The notes under the pieces were generated by a model. That model was not told the DNA's origin and made no database searches. It saw nothing but the letters and a program-made list of their open reading frames with translations. The translations under genes were made by a program, and so were the position numbers. This document shows, in pieces, positions 25,521 to 33,167 of a stretch of 64,000 bases of DNA. Source of the DNA: Siphonobacter curvatus (lineage in GTDB: Bacteria > Bacteroidota > Bacteroidia > Cytophagales > Spirosomataceae); assembly GCF_002943425.1 (NCBI RefSeq), contig NZ_PTRA01000008.1, positions 2,501 to 66,500 on the forward strand. The letters run 5' to 3'. Position 1 is the first letter of the stretch, and the number at the start of each line of letters is the position of its first letter.

Positions 25521-25729
25521 GGCGTTCGGAGCGGCTTTGTTAAGCGAATGAACCGAAGGGACGTGGGTCCGTTTCGAATCAGTGAAACTACTAAAAAATG
25601 ACCAGAAACCGAAGGTTGGGGCCATCCAGACAGTAACGTCTAAAAAATGCTTTCCATTCCAACGATTTTGAAATTTTTAGGGTCTTTCGCGTAGTTTCGA
25701 CTCCTTTTATAACCTAGCCTACATCCATC

Positions 25730-26647
25730 ATGTCTTATCTCTACCGAATCGTTTTTTTTTGTTGTTTTATTGCCTGCCTGTTTAGCTGCCAGGCGATCTA
25801 CAATCACCGTTTGGGAGCCGGACTACATGCTCATGATCTAATTTATCAACCTAAGCCGCTGGCCTCACGGGACAGCGGTGTGAATACCGCAACCTATTTG
25901 GGCGGCGTAACACTTTGGGGAAAGGGATATCACGAAGGATTTAAGAATGGCCAGTCACAAGATCGTCATTGGCTAGGACTTTTGCAGGTTAGTAGGGCCC
26001 ATAGCTGGAATGCAGCGACCATTTCCTATGGAGCTTTCGGATATTTGGGACAATATTATATCGGCAATAGCTCTTTCAGTGAATACCCCAAAGATTCCTT
26101 AGGTAATATCATTAATAAGCCGTTACCGAGTATTTATCGGGGTAACTATGGATTTTATGGATTTGGCTTTCGCGGCAGTGCTCAGTTAAATGCCATTTTA
26201 GGGCGAAATACAAATTGGCGGTTTTTAGGCGTTGAAATGGCGTATAGTCGTGAGTACGGAGAATTAACGAGAATCCGTCAACGCATCCCGAGAAAGACCG
26301 TTAACAACGGCTTAGGCAGAGAATATTCAGGCCATAGTACAGGGTATGATCGTTGGATTGTTGCCCGCCAACCTGCTCTTTTTACTATTGCGGCTACTAC
26401 AGAAATGGTGTTTAACTCCGATCCAGCGAAAGATCGTTCGTTTAGTATGAAGTACAGCATCGGAACCTCCTCTGCTCCTTATGGCACCTCCCGGTGGTTT
26501 ACCATTAGTCAGTTGGTTGCTGCGTATCAGTATTATCAGCATAACGTTTCTGTAACCCTCGGGTATTTTAATTCCAAACCCAATACCCATCTTTCCTATC
26601 ATTACCGTTTAGGCTACAAGCAAAAAAAGAAAGCGAACCGGTACTAA
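25730..26647 (+). CDS. lipoprotein/outer-membrane-like protein of unknown function
   Basis: 305 residues. The N-terminus MSYLYRIVFFCCFIACLFSCQAIYN is a signal peptide with a lipobox-like LFSC (Cys20). The mature part is rich in aromatic residues and alternating beta pattern (YGFYGFGFRGSAQLNAILG, FLGVEMAYSREYGELTRI, NVSVTLGYFNSKP), ending in SYHYRLGYKQKKKANRY. This resembles outer-membrane-associated beta structures of Bacteroidota. I recognise no family. The last codons overlap the transcription terminator hairpin, so stop codon and terminator are fused. Confidence 0.75.
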   Translation: MSYLYRIVFFCCFIACLFSCQAIYNHRLGAGLHAHDLIYQPKPLASRDSGVNTATYLGGVTLWGKGYHEGFKNGQSQDRHWLGLLQVSRAHSWNAATISYGAFGYLGQYYIGNSSFSEYPKDSLGNIINKPLPSIYRGNYGFYGFGFRGSAQLNAILGRNTNWRFLGVEMAYSREYGELTRIRQRIPRKTVNNGLGREYSGHSTGYDRWIVARQPALFTIAATTEMVFNSDPAKDRSFSMKYSIGTSSAPYGTSRWFTISQLVAAYQYYQHNVSVTLGYFNSKPNTHLSYHYRLGYKQKKKANRY

Positions 26648-26663
26648 TCGGCTCGCTTTCTTT
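26626..26663. terminator. terminator overlapping a CDS 3' end
   Basis: AAAGAAAGCGA-CCG (26626-26640) pairs with CGG-TCGCTTTCTTT (26649-26663) around an 8-nt loop. The stem contains the last codons and the loop contains the stop codon of the lipoprotein-like gene. It may also serve asd from the other side. Confidence 0.75.
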
Positions 26664-26738
26664 GGTACGGTTGCCTCGGTTTCACCCGGGGCTATCTACA
26701 CTGAATTCCTTCAGGGTTTGATAATCCGAATTTAAACG

Positions 26739-27731
26739 TTATACTAATTCGTTCGTATTCAGATACTCAGCGATCTGAACAGCGTTCGTAGCCGCACCTT
26801 TCCGCAGGTTGTCAGCGACAATCCACAAGTTGAGCGTGTTGGGTTGCGACTCATCCCGACGGATACGACCCACGAAGGTATCGTCTTTTCCGTGAGCGGT
26901 GAGCGGCATAGGGTAAATCTGGTTTTTCGGATCGTCCTGTACGACTACGCCCGGAGCTTTTTCCAGGATAGCCCGTACTTCTTCCAGATCGAAATCGTTT
27001 TCGAACTCGATGTTTACGGCTTCCGAGTGACCGCCAATCGTAGGAATACGTACCGTCGTAGCCGTTACTGCGATGGAGTCGTCTCCCATGATTTTCTTGG
27101 TTTCATTTACCATCTTCATCTCTTCTTTCGTATAACCGTTATCCAGGAATACGTCGATGTGCGGCAGTACGTTCAGGTCGATGGGGTGCGGATATACTTT
27201 TTTCACGCTGTCATCGCCTTTACGCTCGGCAAACAACTGATCTACCGCAGCTTTACCCGTACCCGTAACAGACTGGTAGGTCGAAACGACTACTCGTTTG
27301 ATTTTGTACTGCTGGTGCAGGGGGTTCAATACCACCACCATCTGAATCGTTGAGCAGTTGGGATTGGCAATGATTTTATCTTCTTTCGTCAGCGTGTGAG
27401 CGTTGATCTCCGGTACTACCAGTTTTTTGGTAGGGTCCATCCGCCAGGCTGAAGAGTTGTCAATAACGAAAATTCCAGCTTCGGCAAACTTGGGAGCCAG
27501 TTCCAATGACGTACTACCACCCGCCGAAAAAATAGCAATGGCAGGCTTGGCAGCGATGGCGTCCTCAAAACTTACTACGGTATATTCTTGTCCCTTGAAG
27601 GTCACCTTTTTACCAACAGACCGCTCGGAAGCGACCGGGATGAGTTCGGTGATGGGGAAGTTACGTTCTTCCAGTACTTTCAGCATCTCACCACCTACAA
27701 GACCGGTGGCTCCAACAACAGCGACTTTCAT
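26739..27731 (-). CDS. asd: aspartate-semialdehyde dehydrogenase Asd
   Basis: Makes aspartate semialdehyde from aspartyl phosphate, the branch point to lysine/diaminopimelate, threonine, methionine and isoleucine. 330 residues, full length. NADP loop VGATGLVGGEML at residues 6-17; catalytic Cys126 in ANPNCSTIQ; the active-site His lies in IGGHSEAVN near residue 245. The long 5' region (27732-27970) contains a promoter-like sequence, a very short reading frame of aspartate-family codons and a terminator-like stem, suggesting attenuation by product amino acids. Confidence 0.98.
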   Translation of the reverse strand: MKVAVVGATGLVGGEMLKVLEERNFPITELIPVASERSVGKKVTFKGQEYTVVSFEDAIAAKPAIAIFSAGGSTSLELAPKFAEAGIFVIDNSSAWRMDPTKKLVVPEINAHTLTKEDKIIANPNCSTIQMVVVLNPLHQQYKIKRVVVSTYQSVTGTGKAAVDQLFAERKGDDSVKKVYPHPIDLNVLPHIDVFLDNGYTKEEMKMVNETKKIMGDDSIAVTATTVRIPTIGGHSEAVNIEFENDFDLEEVRAILEKAPGVVVQDDPKNQIYPMPLTAHGKDDTFVGRIRRDESQPNTLNLWIVADNLRKGAATNAVQIAEYLNTNELV

Positions 27732-27830
27732 TGTTTTGTAAAAAAGAAATTAGGGTGAAAAATGAATTCTGAGTCTATAATCCGCTCATTCTCAACAACC
27801 ATTTTCGTGCCAGCGTTGAGGTATGGGCAT

Positions 27831-27950
27831 AAAAAAATTCGTCACCGTGAAGGGAAGAAAACCGACAAAACAATTCTGGCAAACGAGGGTCGAGGCCCCG
27901 CTCACTCCGAATGTTCTATTTAATTTTCTTAGTGTTCACTGTGACGAATT
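27831..27950 (-). promoter_or_regulatory. asd leader: long-range terminator-like stem
   Basis: AATTCGTCACAGTGAA (27950-27935 on the minus strand) pairs with TTCACGGTGACGAATT (27851-27836) at 15 of 16 positions. The 3' arm runs into a block of T residues ending at 27831, which is how an intrinsic terminator would look, except that the loop is 83 nt. Each arm is also a small palindrome (TCACNGTGA), so two operator copies are an alternative reading. It lies about 100 nt before the asd ATG, and the 5' arm overlaps the start of the leader reading frame. Confidence 0.5.
27916..27939 (-). CDS. possible asd leader peptide (MNTKKIK)
   Basis: A GTG at 27939 opens a seven-codon frame ending in TAG at 27916. 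Every residue after the start (Asn, Thr, Lys, Lys, Ile, Lys), as well as the initiator Met, is made from aspartate. All but Asn come through Asd. It begins about 17 nt after the start point predicted from TTACTTTG (27971-27964, seven of eight to TAnnTTTG). A ribosome stalled on these codons would cover the 5' arm of the terminator-like stem. A short A-rich stretch could produce such codons by chance, so the call is tentative. Confidence 0.4.
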   Translation of the reverse strand: MNTKKIK

Positions 27951-28037
27951 GTCGAATTGGCCGCAAAGTAAGGGGTTTCTTACAGACTGAAAAAACAGAA
28001 GCCTTATTTTTTTATTTTTCTTTTGACGAACCTCAAC

Positions 28038-28637
28038 TTATAAAAGTTCTCTACTTCGCTCAAACCTCCAAATACCCTTTGGCGTAACGCAAGCCGTCAG
28101 GGGAATATCAAAGTTATCCACATCAATAATGCTTTCCACCGGTTCAAAGAAAGAAAGGCCTATTTTCAGTACATCTGGTCGGCACTGGGCCAGAAAACGA
28201 TCGTAAAAGCCCATCCCATACCCTACTCGATACCCTCGTCGATCAAAAGCCAAGAGCGGTACTAATACGGCATCCAGTTCTTCAGGAGCAATTTTTAACC
28301 CTAATTGTGGTACGGGCTCCGGAATACCCCACTCATTTTCAAGGATTTCGGTCTGATCCGTATATCGATAGTGCTCCATCTCACGGGCCTGAGCGTCGGA
28401 TCGAGAAACAGCAATGTGGATATGTGGATAACTTTCACGCAAATTGTGAATAACTACATAGTTGTCCACTTCCTTCTGTCGACGAATGGGCAAAAAGGCG
28501 TGTATAATCTTACTATTTCTCAATAAATCCGATTGAATTAACTCGTTGGATAACGCTCGAGTGTGGATAAGTAGGTCAGCTTCACTCAGCTTCTGTCGGC
28601 GTTGCCGGAATTCCCGTCGTATTTCTGCTTTCGTCAT
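28038..28637 (-). CDS. 5-formyltetrahydrofolate cyclo-ligase
   Basis: 199 residues. ATP-dependent conversion of 5-formyl-THF to 5,10-methenyl-THF, a folate salvage step. The family signature [16 protein letters not shown] is near residue 138. The N-terminal basic region ([17 protein letters not shown]) and PLLAFDRRG are also typical. It is upstream of asd on the same strand, separated by the asd leader, so it is probably a separate transcript. The coding sequence contains several DnaA-box-like 9-mers between 28415 and 28570. Confidence 0.95.
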   Translation of the reverse strand: MTKAEIRREFRQRRQKLSEADLLIHTRALSNELIQSDLLRNSKIIHAFLPIRRQKEVDNYVVIHNLRESYPHIHIAVSRSDAQAREMEHYRYTDQTEILENEWGIPEPVPQLGLKIAPEELDAVLVPLLAFDRRGYRVGYGMGFYDRFLAQCRPDVLKIGLSFFEPVESIIDVDNFDIPLTACVTPKGIWRFERSRELL

Positions 28638-28801
28638 TGCTACGTTTTAGAATTCATCCGCTGTTTTCACCCTTCCTCCATAAAAAATTCCTTTCATACG
28701 GGTTTTCGTCACCTTCTGCTCGCGGCGTTCATCTGTTTTTTGAATTCGAAAATACGGATTCCTTTCCAACAACTGACGAACCTCTTAATTCTTGTATAGC
28801 C

Positions 28802-29512
28802 ATGAAACGTTCATTGATTGCCTTCGCTACTGTCGCTTTATCTACTGCTGCTTTATCCGCCTTTGCTCAAATCAGTACGGATACTTTACCCGTCACGACG
28901 ACTAAACCTTGGATACCTGCTCACAAAAGCGACTTAGAAATTTCACTAGGCCTCAACACCTTTGCCGGAAAAAATGCTCAAACGACCAATGGTTACGAGC
29001 TTCGTCCCTTAGGTAGCCGCTTTGTTTCGCTGGGTGCTATGCACCGCTTCCGGATTGTGAGTGGACCCAAGACCGCCCTAGCGTTGAAGACGGGTCTGGA
29101 AGTAAGCTGGAATAACTTTATGCTCGAAGGAAACCGGGTGATTAGTACTACGGGTGGACAAGTTGCTTTCACGGACTCTGACGTACCCCTGGCTAAAAGT
29201 AAACTTACCGTCGCGTATCTGAATATTCCCGTTATGCCTACGGTCGTATTCCGCAAAGGAGCCGTGAGCCACATTAGCTTAGGCGGCTATGCCGGTATGC
29301 GACTCGATAGCTATACCAAAACCAAAACCCAGTCGGGCAGCAAAGACCGCGATCATGGTCGCTACTTTGTGAATAACTTCCGTTACGGCGTAGGGATGAG
29401 CGTAGGCTTCCGTTGTGTAGGCACGGTATTCGCCGAATATGATTTGAATAAGGTATTTGAAGCGGGCAAAGGGCCTCAGGTAAGTGCCGTAAACTTTGGT
29501 ATTCGCCTGTAA
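28802..29512 (+). CDS. outer-membrane beta-barrel protein (porin-like)
   Basis: 236 residues from ATG 28802 (MKRSLIAFATVALSTAALSAFAQ), a clear signal peptide. A longer upstream frame precedes this signal and is rejected. The mature part alternates polar and hydrophobic strands separated by turns (LEISLGLNTFAG, FVSLGAMHRFRIV, ALALKTGLEVSWNNFML, VSHISLGGYAGMRLDSY, RYGVGMSVGFR) and ends AVNFGIRL, an outer-membrane barrel C-terminus. It resembles outer_membrane_beta-barrel/PorT-like proteins of Bacteroidota. Ligand unknown. Confidence 0.85.
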   Translation: MKRSLIAFATVALSTAALSAFAQISTDTLPVTTTKPWIPAHKSDLEISLGLNTFAGKNAQTTNGYELRPLGSRFVSLGAMHRFRIVSGPKTALALKTGLEVSWNNFMLEGNRVISTTGGQVAFTDSDVPLAKSKLTVAYLNIPVMPTVVFRKGAVSHISLGGYAGMRLDSYTKTKTQSGSKDRDHGRYFVNNFRYGVGMSVGFRCVGTVFAEYDLNKVFEAGKGPQVSAVNFGIRL

Positions 29513-29530
29513 GCTTTCTGATTTCTTGCT

Positions 29531-29574
29531 CCAACAAAAAGGCTCGCGATGCTTGTCGCGAGCCTTTTTGTTGG
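29531..29574. terminator. bidirectional terminator (barrel gene / redoxin gene)
   Basis: Perfect 19-bp arms 29531-29549 and 29556-29574 with a 6-nt loop and T-runs on both strands, between convergent genes. Confidence 0.9.
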
Positions 29575-29583
29575 TTTGTTTAC

Positions 29584-30225
29584 CTATGCTTCCTTCCACT
29601 GAATGGCACAGCCTACGGGTCTGGTTACGTTTAACATCACGGGCTTTCCCTGTAATAAATTATTCACCGCATCTTCTACGTACCGTCGGGTTACGCTACC
29701 AGGGTCTTGTGAGCTGTCGTCGATTGTACCAATGTACTGAACGGTGAATTTGTCGCCCTGACGCTGCAGTACAAACACTTGTGGCGTACGGGTAGCTCCG
29801 AAGGCTTTAGCCGTTTTCTGGGTATCATCGAGCAGATACGGAAAGGTATACCCTTTGGTCGAAGCCCGGGCTTTCATATTCTCAAAAGAATCTTCTTCGT
29901 AGGCCGCCGGATCATTGGGATTGATGGCAACGACAGGAAATCCCTGCGAGCGGTACTTCATATCCAGAGCAATGATTCGGTCTTCGTAGGCTTTGGCAAA
30001 GGGACAATGATTCGTCGTAAAAACTACGATTACGCCTTTATTTGCTTTCAAGTCTGAAAGACGTACCGTGTTTCCATTCACATTCCGTAGCTGAAAGTCG
30101 CCGACGGCTTCCCCAATATTATATCCTCGTTGCTCCAAAGGTTTATCGGCTGCTCCTGCAAAGTTCCAGGCCCAGACGAGAGCCCAAATTAGCCCAATTG
30201 ATTTCATACGTAACATAGTATTCAT
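29584..30225 (-). CDS. exported redoxin (thioredoxin-like, AhpC/TSA type)
   Basis: About 213 residues. Several in-frame ATGs (30240, 30225, 30216, 30207) precede a signal peptide (MKSIGLIWALVWAWNFAGAA). The thioredoxin-fold domain shows VGDFQLRNVNGNTVRLSDLKANKG and VVFTTNHCPFAKAYEDR, where a single Cys in CPFA takes the place of a CxxC pair, as in redoxin/peroxiredoxin-like proteins. A conserved cis-Pro segment follows (GATRTPQVFVL). It likely acts in the periplasm as thiol peroxidase or redox partner. The C-terminal Cys in RPVGCAIQW could be a resolving Cys. Confidence 0.88.
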   Translation of the reverse strand: MNTMLRMKSIGLIWALVWAWNFAGAADKPLEQRGYNIGEAVGDFQLRNVNGNTVRLSDLKANKGVIVVFTTNHCPFAKAYEDRIIALDMKYRSQGFPVVAINPNDPAAYEEDSFENMKARASTKGYTFPYLLDDTQKTAKAFGATRTPQVFVLQRQGDKFTVQYIGTIDDSSQDPGSVTRRYVEDAVNNLLQGKPVMLNVTRPVGCAIQWKEA

Positions 30226-30376
30226 AGTGGTCAGATACATAAAATAGGATGCCGAAGCAAACAGTGGCGGATGTTTTGTTGTACAAGATTGTGTTTGTAC
30301 GGATGAATAACGAATAGTGAACAGAATTTATTTGTGTAACGGGTTTGAACACTTGGTTTTCAACCGGATAACAAAA

Positions 30377-30404
30377 GAGCGACGCAGAATGATCTGCGTC
30401 GCTC
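30377..30404 (-). terminator. terminator of the APC permease gene
   Basis: GAGCGACGCAGA arms (30377-30388 and 30393-30404), perfect, 4-nt loop. On the minus strand it is followed by TTTTGTT, 51 nt past the permease stop. Confidence 0.8.
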
Positions 30405-30455
30405 CCATTTATTTTTGTTCGGATGAAACGGTTCGATTTCCCGTTTCAATCCTAC

Positions 30456-31928
30456 TTATTTGCGTTGCAGTTTACTGCGACGAACACTGTATCCGAAATA
30501 GATTACCAGACCGATACCCATCCAGACAATCAGACGCATCCAGTTTTCGTGACCTAAACCGTAGATCATCAGCAAACAGGTCAATGCACCTAGAATCGGA
30601 ACGACTGGCGAGAAAGGTGTTTTGAAAGGACGTTCGATATTCGGGTCCGTTTTACGCATGATAACCACGCCAATTGATACTAGAACGAAGGCAAACAACG
30701 TACCGATACTGGTCATATCCCCTACTACATCACCCGGCACGAAAGCCGCGAAGATGCCTACGAAGACGAAGAAAAGAAGGTTTGAGCGGTACGGCGTGCG
30801 GTATTTCGGGTGCAGTTGGCTGAATACTTTCGGAACCAGACCGTCATTAGCCATCGAGTAGAATACCCGTGACTGACCCAGCAACATCACCAGAATTACG
30901 GAAGAGAAACCCGCTAGAATGGCTACCGTAATCATCGTACCCAACCACTGATAATCGTGCATGTATTTCTGGATGGCGTATACAACCGAGGCTTCTTTAC
31001 CAGCCGTCCGGAATTCGCTGTAGTGAGCAACACCCGTCAGTACGTGACCAAACAGAATATACAGAATCGTACAAACCACCAGGGAAACCAGAATACCGAT
31101 GGGCATATCCCGACTCGGATTTTTTGCTTCCTGAGCGGCCGTTGACACGGCATCAAAACCAATGAAAGCGAAGAACACGGTACCGGCCCCTCCGACAATC
31201 CCCCAGAAACCGCCAAAGTCATGGGACACGCCAGCTCCATCCACTACCTTGGTTTCTTCAGGAATGTAGGGCATGTGGTTGGCCGGGTTGATGTACTGCC
31301 AGCCTAAAGCGATGAACAGGATCACAATCGCCACTTTCAATACGACGATAACGGCATTAACGGTAGCCGATTCCTGTACGCCGCGAATGAGCAGCAAGGT
31401 TAGACAGAACAGGATGAATACGGCAGGAATATTCATGATTCCCTGCGTACCCAGCTCTGACACCTGAAAGGGAGAATGGCACCACTGGTAGGGTATTTCG
31501 GTGCCAAATAAAGTCGCTAAGAGCTTATTCAGGTATTCCGACCAGGCAATGGAAACCGTGGCAGCTCCCAACGCGTACTCGAGTACTAAATCCCAGCCAA
31601 TCGTCCAGGCCACAAATTCACCCATGGTTGCGTACGAATACGTATAAGCAGATCCCGCAATGGGAATCATGGAAGCAAATTCAGCGTAACATAAACCGGC
31701 CAGAGCACAGCCCACGGCGGCTAAAATAAATGAAATCGTAACCGATGGACCTGCACTTTCGGCCGCCGCCGCTGCCGTACGTACGAAGAGTCCAGCTCCA
31801 ATAATTGCACCAATTCCCAAAGCCACGAGGTTTCCAGCCGAGAGGGTCCGCTTGAGCGAACCTTCGCCTGAGGCTTCGGCCTCGTTCAACAGTTGTTTCA
31901 GGGGTTTCTTTACCCAAATGTTAGCCAT
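30456..31928 (-). CDS. APC-superfamily amino acid permease (YfnA/CAT-like)
   Basis: 490 residues with about 12 or more predicted membrane helices. The first helix carries the APC substrate-binding GIGAIIGAGLFVRTA (about residue 37). FFAFIGFDAVSTAAQEAKNPSRDMPIGI (about residue 255) is the characteristic segment of the cationic amino acid transporter subgroup. A cytosolic N-terminus (KPLKQLLNEAEASGEGSLKRTLSAGNLVALG) and basic C-terminus (RRSKLQRK) flank the membrane domain. Substrate specificity cannot be read reliably. Monocistronic. Confidence 0.93.
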   Translation of the reverse strand: MANIWVKKPLKQLLNEAEASGEGSLKRTLSAGNLVALGIGAIIGAGLFVRTAAAAAESAGPSVTISFILAAVGCALAGLCYAEFASMIPIAGSAYTYSYATMGEFVAWTIGWDLVLEYALGAATVSIAWSEYLNKLLATLFGTEIPYQWCHSPFQVSELGTQGIMNIPAVFILFCLTLLLIRGVQESATVNAVIVVLKVAIVILFIALGWQYINPANHMPYIPEETKVVDGAGVSHDFGGFWGIVGGAGTVFFAFIGFDAVSTAAQEAKNPSRDMPIGILVSLVVCTILYILFGHVLTGVAHYSEFRTAGKEASVVYAIQKYMHDYQWLGTMITVAILAGFSSVILVMLLGQSRVFYSMANDGLVPKVFSQLHPKYRTPYRSNLLFFVFVGIFAAFVPGDVVGDMTSIGTLFAFVLVSIGVVIMRKTDPNIERPFKTPFSPVVPILGALTCLLMIYGLGHENWMRLIVWMGIGLVIYFGYSVRRSKLQRK

Positions 31929-32108
31929 ACAAATGTTCCGTTAGGAGTAAATTTTAGAATGATGTTTAGGTTTGTGAATGAAGCGACAAATATTATTCGT
32001 CAAATATGCAAAAAAACAGAGCTTAGCCACAAACGATACTTGATTTTTGAGGGATGCTTTCTTGCGTATGATCAGGGTTGAAGTCACGAAATTCAGATAG
32101 ACGGGTTC

Positions 32109-32882
32109 TTATTCATCCGCCACTGTATGTCGTTTGGGAAAATTGAATAACCAGGAAGTTAAAATAGGGATTACAAATAGAACGACCGTAGTAATGGATA
32201 CGTACAAATCCGCTTCTTCGCTTTCCATAAAGTGACAAATGGCCGTTTCTTTGAAAAAGTGACAGGCCGCCGAAGACATCAGTTTCATACCCAACAAACC
32301 GATGACGAGAAAGGCAATCCCTTCCAGAAACGGAAAACGCTCCATAAGTCGGACGAATGACTGAGCCACAAACCGCATGGCTAGGATTCCGATGAAAACG
32401 CCCGTACAAATCAGATAGATATTGTCGGTAAAAGCCACCGCCGCAAATACGTTGTCGATTGAAAAAGCGAGATCCATCACTTCCACCAACGCTACTGTTG
32501 CCCAGAATTTACCCAGTAAACCAATGGTGTTGCGATAAAACCAGGAATCCTTCTTTTCAATGTGTTCTTCTTCGTGAGGCTTATCGCGACTCAGGAAATA
32601 ATTGAAGCACAAATACAGCAAATACAGCCCGCCAATGGGCTTGAGCCACCATACTTTCACTAGCCAGGTAGCGGCAACTAAACAAATTCCCCGGAAGATA
32701 TAGGCACCAATGATTCCGTACTTGAGGGCTTTCTTGCGCTGGTCCGGCGAAAGATCCATGACCATCGTGGCGAGTACAGCAGCATTGTCTACGGAAAGTA
32801 AACTTTCAATCAGGATCAAATTTAAAATCACAAACCCGGCCGCTTCCAGATCATTGCCGAATAACTGGTGTAGAAAATCCAT
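32109..32882 (-). CDS. TerC family integral membrane protein
   Basis: 257 residues from ATG 32882 (MDFLHQLFGNDLEAAG). The two TerC signature motifs, LIESLLSVDNAAVLA (about residue 23) and VALVEVMDLAFSIDNVFAAVAF (about residue 130), each contain acidic residues in membrane helices thought to bind metal ions. Seven to nine helices are predicted. Family members include tellurite-resistance-associated and manganese exporters (Alx/YceF-like). I looked for a manganese (yybP-ykoY) riboswitch upstream and found none. Several internal Cys and His residues in CHFFKETAICHFM are a feature I do not recall from the family. Confidence 0.92.
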   Translation of the reverse strand: MDFLHQLFGNDLEAAGFVILNLILIESLLSVDNAAVLATMVMDLSPDQRKKALKYGIIGAYIFRGICLVAATWLVKVWWLKPIGGLYLLYLCFNYFLSRDKPHEEEHIEKKDSWFYRNTIGLLGKFWATVALVEVMDLAFSIDNVFAAVAFTDNIYLICTGVFIGILAMRFVAQSFVRLMERFPFLEGIAFLVIGLLGMKLMSSAACHFFKETAICHFMESEEADLYVSITTVVLFVIPILTSWLFNFPKRHTVADE

Positions 32883-33167
32883 TATGGTTTTTGTAAGAGA
32901 AAATTGCGAGAGTTGCCCCTTACGCAAGGCAAATTTACGGCATCAAGCCCGAAAAGCTTCTTTCTTAAGCGATCCACCGGCAATTATTTGCTACCAATTG
33001 CGTCATATGCGTGATTAGAGCATACCTAAAACTAAACTATACTGACTTATTTTGCGTTGCCGAATCATTCAGATACCATCGGATGCGATACGAATGCAGA
33101 AGAGCCCCCGGAGCATAGCCACTCTATTCCTTCGTATTCGTAACGTTATACGCTTTTAAGCTTCTTC

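Noticed and set aside
27732-28037. Lysine riboswitch before asd
   Set aside because: The conserved multi-helix core is not apparent; the leader is better described by one long stem and a mini reading frame.
32883-33167. Manganese (yybP-ykoY) riboswitch upstream of the TerC gene
   Set aside because: I could not find the conserved paired loops or a terminator-like stem before the start codon.
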